Position numbers and translations under genes: made by a program. Shown in pieces: positions 41,117-52,180 of a stretch of DNA of 64,000 nucleotides. This DNA is from Nitzschia sp. DOCU1. Taxonomy: Eukaryota > Bacillariophyta > Bacillariophyceae > Bacillariales > Bacillariaceae. Under the pieces are notes generated by a model, which was given only the letters and a program-made list of their open reading frames with translations, ran no database searches and was not told the origin of the DNA. How positions within the stretch are numbered: the first letter of the stretch is position 1; the number at the start of each line of letters is the position of its first letter. The stretch lies in contig OX595986.1 of the NCBI GenBank assembly GCA_951394045.1, positions 682,001-746,000 of the forward strand. The letters run 5' to 3'.

Positions 41117-41861
41117 GGTTCAATGCTAGTATAGAAGAACTCAGAGCAGTCAACAGGGGCGGAAGCAGCGATAACACTACTACCAAGGACTGGTGGTAAT
41201 GGGACAGAGAGTAAATGCAAACACGATCGATCAGCACCACTGGAGCAGTGGGCAGGGATGACGGCACTTTTCGTTTGCCTTTCTATCCACCAACGCCCAT
41301 CGGAGGGCCGGCGGGAAAAACCGACGAAGTCGTGTGAAAGCTCCGAGAAGTGCCAATTGATCGAGCATCGATCGGATAATTTGGAGTTTGAAACCACTCC
41401 GCGATCATTCATGGATATACGGATTTTTAAGATATTAAAAATTCTCTCGACAAAATTAGCCAAGAATCCGACTGCACCGCCTGTCCGTCGTCAAGAAAAG
41501 GGGGAAGCCAAATGTTGTCTCAACGTCGGACGAGAGGCATATGTAGGGACTCCTAAAAGAAAACTTTGTACTACACCTCTGCTCGTTCATTTGTCCGTAG
41601 TTGGGATACAAGAGTCAAAGATTATCTTCAATGCTTAAGATTGTATATAGCATGCCCAGTGCCAGGTGTGACAGATCATTTTCTCTTTAGCCAATATTGA
41701 TTGGATAGAAGACACGCAATCCTGACATTCGGCCCAGAGTATGGGACTTTCGTTTCGAATTTCGGCAATGAATGCAACCGGAAGACAAGCACCGCATTCC
41801 CTCCAGCAACAAAATGCGATTACGCAACACCATGGAGATCTCAAATAACAACATCAGCAAC
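41117..41861. promoter_or_regulatory. Shared promoter region between two M8 genes
   Basis: About 650-750 bases between the starts of two divergently transcribed leishmanolysin-like genes. No TATA box or named motif can be assigned with confidence. In-frame ATGs at 41772, 41814 and 41832 precede the preferred start of the right-hand gene. Confidence 0.45.
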
Positions 41862-44800
41862 ATGAAGCAGCAACGACGACGCATGTCGTTGTTGGCTTTG
41901 TTAAGTTGGTTCTCGGCGGCCACAGCGTCTCCCTCTCTGCAACATCGTGTGAGAAGCCCCGAAAGAGTTTTGGAATATCAACACGTACTTGAAAATCGTC
42001 CTCGTGGTTATTACGAGAAGTTCCGGATTCCCTCCTCGCAACGTGGTTCTAGGCGGCTGGCGCGGAATCCTGAGGCGCAGATCGATGTGCAGAATTATCT
42101 GGAGGAGGACGAAATCGTTTGGGACCTTTCCGTTCAGGGTGGAAGAATACTACTAGATGAGGATGTTAATACCTCACCGCCACCCACAAGGAGGTCACTA
42201 AAAGACTCGTTCCCTTTTGGAACTATTCGGAATCTGTTTGAGCAGTTCATTGGGCAAGAATTGGAAGGAGCAGATCCCAATAGTACCACTGTTAACATCA
42301 CAACGGAAGTCAGCAACGCGACAGTGAACGAAACGGCTATATTCACTACTACCGCGGACGATGTTAATGCTACCGAGTTATTAAATATCACCGACCCTGA
42401 ACAGGAAGTCTTCCAGCCTATCAGACTACGAGCGATTCTAGCCGGATCAGCTGGCAATGGGGAACTGCTTACCGAGGAGGAACGATTCAGCCTCTTTCAT
42501 GACATGTTAAGTCCAGCGTTGCTTTCCTGGAGCAATGTTTTACGAGTAGACCCAGTTGTGGGGAACTTGACAGTCGATGTGACCCAGTTATTTGACGGAG
42601 AGACGTGTGGGCCAGGCATCGATAGCGGCTTGCCCTCGATTCGAGTGCCGCTAGGTCATTTGGATGAGGGCGTTCCCGATACAGATATGATTGTTTACTT
42701 GAGTTTGGGCTTTGTAGTTCCTAGATTCAACGTGACGAATTCCACTGCTGCCCCATCAGAGTCATCGGAGAATCATGGGGAGGACTCGAATAAAAAAGGA
42801 GGAGGCGATACCCGCCATCTACTGAAGTATGAGAACAATACTCTGAACCTGGGGCAAGAGCCAGGACAAAATGCTCAGGAGTATAATGATACTCGAGATG
42901 ATATGGGAGCATTGACTGCTGCTGGTGTCTGCACTGGAGACTACCTTGCCGCCGCATCGTTTTGCTCGACAGACCAATACGATCGCCCAACTGCAGCTTT
43001 GTTGCACATTTGCATTGACGAGGCCTTCTTTGACCCGGCGCGTCGGAACAGAAACATCCACACAATGATGCATGAGCTCGCTCACGCCCTTGGCTTTAAT
43101 AGCCTCAGTATGGCACACTTTCGCCGTGTCGATGGAACGCCTTACACTCGACGCGTGGATGGCGACGTTCCTGATACTGAGATTGAGTGTACCGGAACAA
43201 AAGAAGACCGACGCCGTGGTATTGTGGCACTTCCCTCGGAAGAGATCTTGCAATTCCGAGAAGTCAGGGGAGGCGTGCGGGTGGCGGAGTTGGTAACGCC
43301 CTCTGTGTTGCAAGTGGTACGGAACCAGTTTGGCTGCCAGAACCTGACTGGAGCCGAATTAGAGAGTGACGAAGAACTTCCCCTGGCTACGGCAGACCAG
43401 GGGTATGGATGTCTGGGGGATCATTGGGAACGTCGCTTGTTTTCCAGTGATCTCATGAACCCTGTAATTGATGACTTGGAGTATTCTCCGCAGATCTCGA
43501 CACTGACATTGGCATACTTTGCCGATTCGGGCTGGTATCAGATTGACCTCTCTGGTTCTCGAGTGGCGTCTGGCTGGGGCCGCGCCGCTGGTTGTGGTTT
43601 CGTGACAGAAGCTTGCATTAGCAAGAACGGCCAAGTGCCCCGTCCTAATTCAGCTTTCTTTTGCAACGAAATCCAGGGGTCGCAACCGATTTCGACGGCC
43701 TCGGACGTTAATTTCTGCACGCCTGATCTATCTAGGAAGGCAATCTGTTCTATGGGACACCACGGCTTAGAGCTGCCGTGGGAATATCAGTACTTTCAAG
43801 ACACGTATGGCTCTGATGTCGGTGGCAATGATCCACTCATGGATTATTGTCCCGTTTATATTGGTTACGAAAACGGATTGTGTGCTAGCGCTGACACGAG
43901 GAACTTCATGCTAGCAAGCACGGTCGAGAAATTCGGCGAACGCAACTCAAGATGTCTCGTCGGAAACTTGAAGACGTCGACGCAGCGTAGCACGGCTCTG
44001 TGCTTGCCGATCGCTTGCGTCGTAGAAGATCGGTCGTTGCGCTTTAAGCTTGATAACACTTGGCATCGATGCGAAGCGGCGGATCAAGAAATAAGCAGTG
44101 GTAGCATTACCATTGTCTGTCCGGATCCTGTGCGCATCTGCCCCACATTTTATTGCCCGTATGATTGCCTGGGGACGCCTGGCCAATGTGATTACTCTAG
44201 CGGCCAATGCCTTTGCGAAGTCCCGAGTCTTTTAGAAGGTGTCAACTCAACCCTAAGGCCCTGTGGAACCGAAGAGGAAGACGACTCACGAGCCTTCTTC
44301 CGACCATCTGAGCCCGACGAGGACGATTCCGCGCTGCCTCACGCGGACTCCCCGCTCTACGATTACTACGTTGTAACTGAGCGGGCACTTGAAGGTACCG
44401 AGGAGCGCCCTCTGGTCAAGTGGGTAGTTGCTCTTATTGGAGTTAGCTGCGCTGTCTTCGCTTCGTTTGGTTTCCTTCTGTTTTACGTCTCCAAGTCAGG
44501 CGAACGTGAGTCCATCTGGGCGCCGGCTTGGTTTTATCGCCCAAACAGCGAGCAGCCCGAAGTCTTCGATGTGGAAGCAGTCAGTCGCAACAAGGACAAG
44601 ATGATTGCGACACTACTAGTCGACATGCGAATTCGTAGTAACGATCCAGGCCGGGAGAGTCTGGCCGAAACGGATGAACAACTAACCGATTCAGACGCTT
44701 CTGGTGGAGGTCCCCCGAGCGAATCCATGTCGGAGTACTCATCTAGCCGTCAAGCCGAAACGCTCTCGGATTTTGATACCACACTCGATGATATTACCGA

Positions 44801-44882
44801 AGAGGACATTCAGGAGCTGCAAGAGAGTGCCCAGGTGATTCGGAGACGGCGATTAGGAAATGAAACAGCATTTGAGATGTAG
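41862..44882 (+). CDS. Leishmanolysin-like (M8) zinc metallopeptidase, membrane-anchored
   Basis: Intronless. I prefer the ATG at 41862 (1006 residues) because it puts the signal peptide MKQQRRRMSLLALLSWFSAA at the N-terminus; the frame is open to an ATG at 41772 (1036 residues). A pro-region with several N-glycosylation sites precedes the protease domain. The zinc motif is MHELAHALGFNSLSM near residue 402, with the third ligand in GDHWERR and the Met-turn-like region STLTLAYFADSGWYQ. A cysteine-rich EGF-like module (CPTFYCPYDCLGTPGQCDY) and one membrane segment (VALIGVSCAVFASFGFLLFY) follow, then a ~130-residue acidic cytoplasmic tail. Compared with its divergent neighbour it has no introns and a larger insert before the HExxH. 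Confidence 0.9.
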   Translation: MKQQRRRMSLLALLSWFSAATASPSLQHRVRSPERVLEYQHVLENRPRGYYEKFRIPSSQRGSRRLARNPEAQIDVQNYLEEDEIVWDLSVQGGRILLDEDVNTSPPPTRRSLKDSFPFGTIRNLFEQFIGQELEGADPNSTTVNITTEVSNATVNETAIFTTTADDVNATELLNITDPEQEVFQPIRLRAILAGSAGNGELLTEEERFSLFHDMLSPALLSWSNVLRVDPVVGNLTVDVTQLFDGETCGPGIDSGLPSIRVPLGHLDEGVPDTDMIVYLSLGFVVPRFNVTNSTAAPSESSENHGEDSNKKGGGDTRHLLKYENNTLNLGQEPGQNAQEYNDTRDDMGALTAAGVCTGDYLAAASFCSTDQYDRPTAALLHICIDEAFFDPARRNRNIHTMMHELAHALGFNSLSMAHFRRVDGTPYTRRVDGDVPDTEIECTGTKEDRRRGIVALPSEEILQFREVRGGVRVAELVTPSVLQVVRNQFGCQNLTGAELESDEELPLATADQGYGCLGDHWERRLFSSDLMNPVIDDLEYSPQISTLTLAYFADSGWYQIDLSGSRVASGWGRAAGCGFVTEACISKNGQVPRPNSAFFCNEIQGSQPISTASDVNFCTPDLSRKAICSMGHHGLELPWEYQYFQDTYGSDVGGNDPLMDYCPVYIGYENGLCASADTRNFMLASTVEKFGERNSRCLVGNLKTSTQRSTALCLPIACVVEDRSLRFKLDNTWHRCEAADQEISSGSITIVCPDPVRICPTFYCPYDCLGTPGQCDYSSGQCLCEVPSLLEGVNSTLRPCGTEEEDDSRAFFRPSEPDEDDSALPHADSPLYDYYVVTERALEGTEERPLVKWVVALIGVSCAVFASFGFLLFYVSKSGERESIWAPAWFYRPNSEQPEVFDVEAVSRNKDKMIATLLVDMRIRSNDPGRESLAETDEQLTDSDASGGGPPSESMSEYSSSRQAETLSDFDTTLDDITEEDIQELQESAQVIRRRRLGNETAFEM

Positions 44883-46133
44883 ATCCTCTTCGTACTAGTC
44901 TATAAACTTCCTACGGATTCTGGCGGGTTGGTAAGATACAGTATGGCGCTTCCTTGGCCAGTTCTAGAGAGAAGTGTTATAGTATTAAGGAGCAGAGATC
45001 AAACAAGGTTTATCACCTGCATGCTGTTACAGACAGTAATACTACTACTAGGACAATTGCGGTTAGATTTTGTCGTACCGACATACCAGGTCCTCCAGCA
45101 GTACCTGGTAAGTACTTGGCCAATAGTAGCGAAGCATGCCCCACGGGCTGAAAGTAAAGATTTCGATAGGGTACTACCAGAAGCCCCTGCTATGAGATGT
45201 CACCGACAGCGGAACATGGTTGACAGCACAAGAACACTACCGTATTACCGGTATTTGGACTTGCAAATACTCTCTGTATTAGTGGGGAGGAGAAAAAGGC
45301 CACCGTGGCGAAGCTATGATACCATCATGATTGCATGGCTCCATTTTATCCTTCAGAACGCTAATAAAAAGGAGCTACTGGTGACGACACGGCCATCTGC
45401 GACCTTGGTGGATGGTCCTTCTTCATTCCAAGATGGAGGCGAAACTACCGGTACTCGCCACAGAAATAAAGCAACGAAGTTGAACGTTTTCTACTACAAG
45501 TAGCATTGAGCTGCCCCTCCCGCGCGATGCCATCTTGCGAGAACGATAGCGCCGTCTTTATTCCAGGAAGAGAACGGTCACTGTTCCGTTTATATATGCC
45601 TAATCTTCCCCGCCACGCACGATTGTGGGAATTGTCTCGTGTTTTCATTTCTTCCTCGGCTCGAAATCGCCACAATGTCATCTGCTCAAGAATGGTGGCA
45701 CTGACGCACTATGGGGAAGGATCCACTTAACGAATTGATATGCGTCCAAATTTTGATGTCGCAACAGCTGTTTTTGACCGAAACCATAAATGCCAATATG
45801 CCTGGTTAAAAAACATCCTTAATTACCCATTCGCAATAGTGTGTTCCTTCCGAACACCACACTTCAAAAACAGATGGCCACACTTCACCCATCTGCTCCT
45901 TATTATTGCAATGGGTGGCAAAGAGAAGAGAGTGTACCTGGTACAGCAGATGCGGGGCCGTCCTCCACTCTTGCTAAGCATAGTCTTCCTCCAGCAGCTG
46001 CCCATCACTTCGCAGACGCTTTGCGACACACGAGTCCCATCATCATCAAAATTCCTGGACAACCAGCATTGCCACCAGAAGACAGCAGGTTCGTAGCCAT
46101 CACAAAAGTGAAACAGCGAAACTATTTCCCGCA
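44883..46133. other. Long intergenic region
   Basis: An open frame at 44943-45503 on the plus strand lacks domains, and its start context and composition are unconvincing. Otherwise nothing is seen until the bHLH-PAS promoter. Confidence 0.4.
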
Positions 46134-49100
46134 ATGACTCTCACGTCTTCTTCTGCTCAACAACAACGTATTCAGCAACTAATTCCTCAACAGATTAAGC
46201 CGATTTTGCCTTGGAGACTAGAATCGCAAGAAAGTACATCTGAAAAGGCAAACAAATTGCGAACGAAAAAGTCCTCCTTTCATTCTTTAGCAGCAAGTGA
46301 TTCGCATATCGATAACATGGACCTTGGAGGCTGGAACTTCGACCCTTCCATGCTGGGGTCGTTAACTTGGAGTGACACCAACACTGACACTGCTTCGAGA
46401 AGTGGGACGAGAAAGAAGAGATCTGGTTCCAAAGCTACATCGTCAACGCGGTCTTCTCCTACGCGGCTTGATCCGAACAACTGGGATGGCAACTTGGCGC
46501 TGCTGTCGAACTTTGGAGGCCTGGACTACGACGGTGGGGGCTCCTCGCAAAGATCAAAAGGTTCGGAGGATGACGATGGAAACGCATCACAAACAAATGC
46601 GGGCTTAGATTCGGGTTCCGCATCGTCCGAAACGAAATCACCGCGTGGCGAAGGAGGTCCCACGACAGTGTCTGTGTCACAATCTATGAACTCATCAAAC
46701 CCGGATGGTAGTGGAGCTGGTTCGGTGGCCTCGAGGACGACTGTGGCGTCCCAGAACGTAACAAGGGCGCAGCTGCACCCCTTGGCCATTCAAGCCTCAG
46801 CGACTTGCCCACCCTACAGCAGCGCCAGTAGTACGCAGGACACGACAAACTCAGCCACATCAAATCCATACGATAATCTGACACCTGGCTTGCTGTTTAG
46901 TGGCCAGCAGCCCACCACGGATTACTTTGGACTTCATGGAGTTGATGGTGCCGCCATTGCATCCCTTGCTGCTGCCTTTCAGAATCCGTCAGGTTGCAAC
47001 AACAGTCACCTTAACGCACTGGCTGCAAACTTTATTCGTGCAAAAGCCTGGCCTACAGAGGCGGGGCGTGCAGAAGCGGCACCAGCACACGATATTTCGG
47101 CACCGGTACCGGCTCAACCCCAGGGAGTAGGTGAGGAGAACTCTAGTTCATCACCCGTTCCTGCTAATGCTGCCGCTGCACCCGCAATGGGGGTAGAACC
47201 CGCACAAGTACCGAGTGCTCAAAGAACAACAGGCTCCAAATTACCACCCTTTTACTTGTTCGATGCCCCCATTGAACTGAGGGCCAACTTTATGGCCAAC
47301 CAGCGAAGGCTGGGGCTTCCCATTGAACATGACCCCAACTCGTATCACTATGGTGAGGCTGTAAATGGCTTTCATCCGCAGCAGCTGCTCAATCAACAGC
47401 AGTTCAATCCAAAAGTGAATCGGATACCCGACGTCCCAGTCCAACTCATTGATGCTCGACATGGAACGGGGAGATCAAGCATGTCAGGGCGTGTCAAGAA
47501 CGAACGCGAACAAAGGCGGGCACAGAAGATCACCGAATTGATCGAGCAGCTCCGCATTGATATGGAGAAGGGTGGTTGGAAGGTCGAAATGCGAAGCAAG
47601 TTCCACACGTTGTCTCAGTAAGTCTATTGTCCTCGGGTTCGATCTTCGTTGTTTCAAGTGATGTTTGACTGACAATATGCATTTATCATCTCTGATGCTT
47701 CAGATGCGCCGACTATGTCAAGCACATGATCCAGACCACGAAAGAGAAGGAGGCGGCGAATGAAAAGCTCAAGTCAGACTTGGAAGTAAAGAAGCGCAAG
47801 CTCGAGGAGGACAAGGCCCAGGAATCGCGATCTGATCCCGAGAGTGTGACCTCGTCTTTAACCTCGGATACCAATGGCACGCATCGCCATGGTCGAACCA
47901 ACGCCTCTAGTTCGAAGAAACAAAAGACTTCCCACCACGACAATGGCGGTCAGCAGCAGGACAATACGACCTTGTCGCACAACATGTCTAGCATCTCTAC
48001 CAACGAAGAGTCATCAGGTGGGGACGAGCGAGATAGCCGCGGAAGTGGTGCAGAAAGCCATAGGCCCAGCGGGCGGGGCTCCTCGGTGGACAAAACCGAA
48101 GAAACGGGTGTTTCGGATATCACAGACAGCAACCGAGAATCGTCGTCGAACAACAGTGGCAGTGGTTCTGGAAAGACGGAGAGCTTCAGCAACGGTACTC
48201 CTGGTGAGAGCGGTGAGCCATGCCCGCCTACCTCTAACAGCATTGTGAGTGATGCCGCGGTCGCCAGTGTGAAGAGTAACCGTGATCTTGAATCCGGGGA
48301 GCACCAGCACAACCACAAGGATGTCGTGTTTAACAATGGAAAACGCCAGCACCGAAAGCGACCTCCCGAGGTAGTCGTGTCCTTGGAACGAGGCACTGAT
48401 GTTGACTACAAAGAAGTCTTCAACATGTCCAACGTTCCTCAGCTTATTGCGACAACTTCCGGAAAGATTGTCACGTGGAATAAATCCTTTTTGCGCGTGT
48501 CGGGTATTCGAAGATCAGAAGTGGAACGAATGACCATCTTCAGCCTTGTGAAACCCGAGAACTTGGCCAACTTTTTCGAGATTGTGGCACACGCCTTGAA
48601 GGATGAGTCGCATGGCGTAGAAACCGAGTCCGATAGTGCGAAAGATCAGGTCGACACTGATGAGAATTCCGAGAACAAGTCGGGAGTCGCAAAGATAGCG
48701 GCTCCTCGCACAGACTATGCTAGCATGACCTTACCCTGCATCGAGTTCCCAGCTTTCAAAAAGAGAAGACTGGCGTACCCATCGTATCCTCCTCATCAGT
48801 TGCATATCACGGTAAGTCTTGGAAAGTGGGAATGGGGCTCGCTGATTCCGAATAGGAACTAACAATCGTTTCCGCTTCACTTCGAACAGGTCACATTAAT
48901 GGCGGACAAAGATCCTCGCAAACGATGTTTCCATTGCGTTTTCACAAACTGCCCTGGCACCAACGGCGCCCTTGGTATCATAACTCCTGATCTTCTTGCG
49001 GAGCTCTTCGGAACTTCGGAGAGGTCCAGCAAGAAATTGAAGAGACACTATCATCACCACAGCCAGCACAAGCCAAACATGGACGAGAAGTTGAGGTCCG

Positions 49101-49231
49101 ACGCCACCAAGACCGAAATGGACGACATACCAACTTCGATCGAAGAACCCAAGGAGGACTCTGAGGAGACCGCCGATGAGACGGAAGAAATCCAACTGGA
49201 TAACGAAGAACCCGAAAACAAGGAAGAATAG
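46134..49231 (+). CDS. bHLH-PAS transcription factor
   Basis: Exons 46134-47617, 47704-48811 and 48890-49231 (86- and 78-base GTAAGT...CAG introns, all in phase) encode 977 residues. The N-terminal 430 residues are low-complexity, rich in serine, glutamine, asparagine and alanine. The bHLH lies near residues 455-515: basic region VKNEREQRRAQKITELIEQL, helix 2 MRSKFHTLSQCADYVKHMI crossing intron 1. A long acidic serine-rich linker follows. A PAS domain occupies about 730-800 (YKEVFNMSNVPQLIATTSGK, then IVTWNKSFLRVSGI and MTIFSLVKPENLANF). The C-terminus has RCFHCVFTNCPG and an acidic end. Diatom bHLH-PAS proteins include circadian regulators such as RITMO1; I cannot say which member this is. 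Confidence 0.88.
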
Positions 49232-49527
49232 AGACCTGATCTTTAAGCGGAAGATCATGGTGTTGTACATTATGGGGTCAGTCGAACAGTTCGCATTTGT
49301 AAATACGGTTCCTGACTACTCTCTAGACCACATATCTTTTAGAGCACATTTTTCATTGATAACCTCTTTTTCTAGTATCCCCGCGCCGATTCAAGTAAAA
49401 ATTCGAACTCCGGCAATCGTCGAGACATTCAAACTCTACTAGAGTAGCGTCGTCGCCCTATTCAAGGTCGCACCGTCCAGCTCACGCCTCTCCCAAGACG
49501 AGCTAGCTAAAAGTCGCCAATTGATCA
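49232..49527. other. Convergent intergenic stretch
   Basis: 3' flanks of the bHLH-PAS gene and the small plastid gene. Nothing else seen. Confidence 0.4.
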
Positions 49528-49897
49528 TTAAGCTTCTGTTTTCTTGATCTTTTCCACGGCCTTGTCAAAATCTTCTCCACTGTCGGCCGCATCGAACCTG
49601 TGGTACGTGGCGTTTCAAGAAGAAAATACACAGAACAATGAGAATGGATCGTCTAGAATGCAGGTAACCAGCGGTTCCGCAACGAAAGATGTGGTATCAA
49701 GAAAAGCACCACTGCACAGCAACGTACATGTCAAACATTTCCTCCAAGTTCAAGTCAAATCCTTCCTCCTCATCCTCGGGTTCCGACGAAAACAGTTGTG
49801 TTCGCGGAACTCCTCGGGTAAATGCCGGAGATGGAGCAAAAGCATTGGCGGTAGACGCAAAGAGCGCCACAAGAGATAGAACTGAAACAAGCTTCAT
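49528..49897 (-). CDS. Very small plastid-targeted acidic protein, two exons
   Basis: Exons 49897-49728 and 49597-49528, joined across a 130-base GTACGT...CAG intron that splits a methionine codon, give only 79 residues. The pre-sequence is textbook: MKLVSVLSLVALFASTANA then FAPSPAFTRG. The mature protein of about 55-60 residues is acidic (EPEDEEEGFDLNLEEMFDM) and ends in an amphipathic helix, DFDKAVEKIKKTEA. No family is recognised; the size and charge suit a regulatory or assembly subunit in the stroma, which is a guess. The unspliced frame hides the second exon, so a simple ORF scan would miss it. Confidence 0.78.
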
Positions 49898-50361
49898 GGT
49901 ACGGATTGGTAGTGTAATGAAAGGTGAAGGATTTACCGGAGGGAGCCAAATGGCCTTGTTTGCAACGTTTTTGAAAGTTGAAGTTGTCCGATGGCGGAAC
50001 GTCATGGTGGTGGGAGATTTTTCGTTTGTTTGGGGGTCTGCGTCAGTGAACTTCTTGCTTGCATTTACACGTGGAAGCTTGATTCAGATTCATTCGACTT
50101 GATAAAACGATCGAATGAATCGAATATCCGTTCGGTGGCCGGGCCTGCTCCCGCCGGGCCGCGCGCGCACCGGCCGGGATCTTTCCTTCGGGCGATCTTT
50201 CTGCCACAAAGTTGACAAAGCGTTCTCGAAGAAAGGGAATCTTCTCCACCACACCATGGGAATCCATCCATGCATCTGTGCAATTACTGGAGTTGGATTT
50301 TACCGTCTGTAATCCACTTCTTTACTTCACTTTCGCCAGTACTATTCTGTTGAACGTAAAA
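49898..50361. other. Divergent promoter region
   Basis: Between the small plastid gene and the UBR-box gene. A GC-rich imperfect run with GGGCC and GCGCGC lies near 50140-50170. The open frame of the UBR gene extends upstream to 50212 without an ATG. Confidence 0.4.
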
Positions 50362-52017
50362 ATGAGCATGGACCTTGATGAATCCCTTACGGGAACCGGC
50401 AGAAATGAGGTGCAAGTGCCATTGAGCAACGAGCGTTCGCTTTCCACAACGACTCCCAGCGCAGCGTATTGCACCTTTGCCGTGACAGGTGCAAAGACTT
50501 CCTTTCAGCCGATTTTCATTTGCCATGATTGCTTTCATCATCAAGAGAAAGATGGTGGTGTAGCCGAGCCAGCCACCCCACTGTGTATTTGTCAAGCCTG
50601 CGCCGATATCTGCCACGACGGCAATGACCACGATGTCGAATATATCGGTATGGGCCCGTGCTACTGCGATTGCGACCATACAGGCAACTGCAGCATCTTT
50701 CAACAGTCTCAGATTCAAGCAGAACGGCTACTGGGAGCTTGTTGTCCCAAGACCCCACCACTCTTAGCAGATCCAAGTGTGGCTGCAGCGAGCCGTCCAC
50801 CACCCAGCAGTGGAAAATCGTCGTCATTCGACGCCACGAACGGACCTTTACAAGAGGCTTTCGACGTGCCGATGCTTCGTAGCACCGTCGTTATGGCCGA
50901 ATTAGTCTCGCAGGCACAAGAACTGATACGGCATTCCAAAGAAACCTTTTGGATCGACAACCAAACGGCCAGCGCTGCTAGTAGCACGGGTTCGTCTCTG
51001 TGTGCCTTTGAATTGCTGGCCTGGAGAATCTACGAGCATCATCGGACGCACTATGAGAGTCTCTTTCCAGGAGACGATCAGCAGACGGGTGGGGCCGAAT
51101 GGTGGGTTCAACTCAAAGATCCCACAAGTTTTTCTGGAAAGGATGGTGCTATTGATCTTCACTATGACAAGGACGAGGCGCTGGCTGAAGTCTTTGGCCT
51201 TGGTTCCTTCCCGACGCTTTCGACTGTGACCTATTTGACCGCGTCGCATCCCTCACTAGTAATGCCGTTCAATCCTACCATTGTCTTGGACCACACGTAT
51301 ACGCAAGGTGAGGACGACATGATTGATACCATGCTCGTGAGTCGACCGAGTTTGGGGAAACATTTGGTGTTTGATGGAAAGTTGCTTCACGGAGCACCGG
51401 CTCACGAGGACTTGAGAGGGGCGCCAGTCGTATCCGCGTCGCCTGCACCTAGTGAGTCATCCGAAGCCAAAGCATTAGCATCCGAACTACCCGTTCGGGT
51501 TACGTTTCTTGTGAACATTTGGAAGAATAGACCAGCCAAAGTTCAGCCTCTGCCAAACGCAATTCGCCAAGCACTCACAGAAAATAATCCGTCGCAGCAG
51601 CAGCAAGCATTGCTCCAGAGTCTGGAGGCCGATGCCTTGATCATGGCAAAAAAGGAAGTCCCAATAGTCAACTTGGAAAGGGACGAGGATCTTCCCGAAC
51701 ACTTGCGACATCGTATCGAATTGCCTTTTGTGAGCAAGGGCGCAACGTGGGAGGCTCAGCTGCTTCCAATGGCAGGCAAGTCGGCACAAGACAACACTGA
51801 AGCGACCGAGCCAGTCGAAGACGATGATGACGAGGAGGAGGGCGAGGATGATGGCCTCGTCGTAGTGACCTATCCACCACCGCCGAGCCCCGATCATGAT
51901 ACTCTACTTGTCAAGTTTGGCCCTGGCCTTCAAGCCTACTTGGACTACCCCCATCGAGTGGCAAATCTATCGGAGGATCAGACGATGGAATCACAACGCG
52001 AAACGGGCTATGTATAG
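50362..52017 (+). CDS. UBR-box zinc finger fused to 2OG-Fe(II) oxygenase-like domain
   Basis: Intronless, 551 residues from the first ATG at 50362. Residues 37-113 form a UBR box (N-recognin zinc finger): CTFAVTGAKTSFQPIFICHD onward, then LCICQACADICHDGNDHDV and MGPCYCDCDHTGNC, with the full set of cysteine and histidine ligands. Residues about 245-390 look like a 2-oxoglutarate Fe(II) oxygenase: DLHYDKDEAL (H267, D269), HLVFDGKLLHGAP (H343) and RVTFLVNIWKNR (R379 as 2OG-binding candidate), though spacing to the arginine is longer than usual. An acidic run (DDDDEEEGEDDG) lies near residue 525. UBR boxes read N-terminal residues of proteins; coupling one to an oxygenase is unusual. No RING or other E3 domain is visible. 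Confidence 0.82.
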   Translation: MSMDLDESLTGTGRNEVQVPLSNERSLSTTTPSAAYCTFAVTGAKTSFQPIFICHDCFHHQEKDGGVAEPATPLCICQACADICHDGNDHDVEYIGMGPCYCDCDHTGNCSIFQQSQIQAERLLGACCPKTPPLLADPSVAAASRPPPSSGKSSSFDATNGPLQEAFDVPMLRSTVVMAELVSQAQELIRHSKETFWIDNQTASAASSTGSSLCAFELLAWRIYEHHRTHYESLFPGDDQQTGGAEWWVQLKDPTSFSGKDGAIDLHYDKDEALAEVFGLGSFPTLSTVTYLTASHPSLVMPFNPTIVLDHTYTQGEDDMIDTMLVSRPSLGKHLVFDGKLLHGAPAHEDLRGAPVVSASPAPSESSEAKALASELPVRVTFLVNIWKNRPAKVQPLPNAIRQALTENNPSQQQQALLQSLEADALIMAKKEVPIVNLERDEDLPEHLRHRIELPFVSKGATWEAQLLPMAGKSAQDNTEATEPVEDDDDEEEGEDDGLVVVTYPPPPSPDHDTLLVKFGPGLQAYLDYPHRVANLSEDQTMESQRETGYV

Positions 52018-52180
52018 TATGATAGACGAAGCTAACTAGTAGTCTTAGGGTACTCTACTATTCATAGAGTGTCCCACTTGGATATATGATTGTCGAATAT
52101 TATTGTAATTTAACTATATATGCATGATTCCAGTTGCCATGAGCAGATTCAGCTCATTAACAGACTGACACGGTGCGAAT

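Noticed and set aside
44943..45503. Open frame of about 186 codons downstream of the second M8 gene
   Set aside because: No domain, no targeting signal, erratic composition and no splice support.
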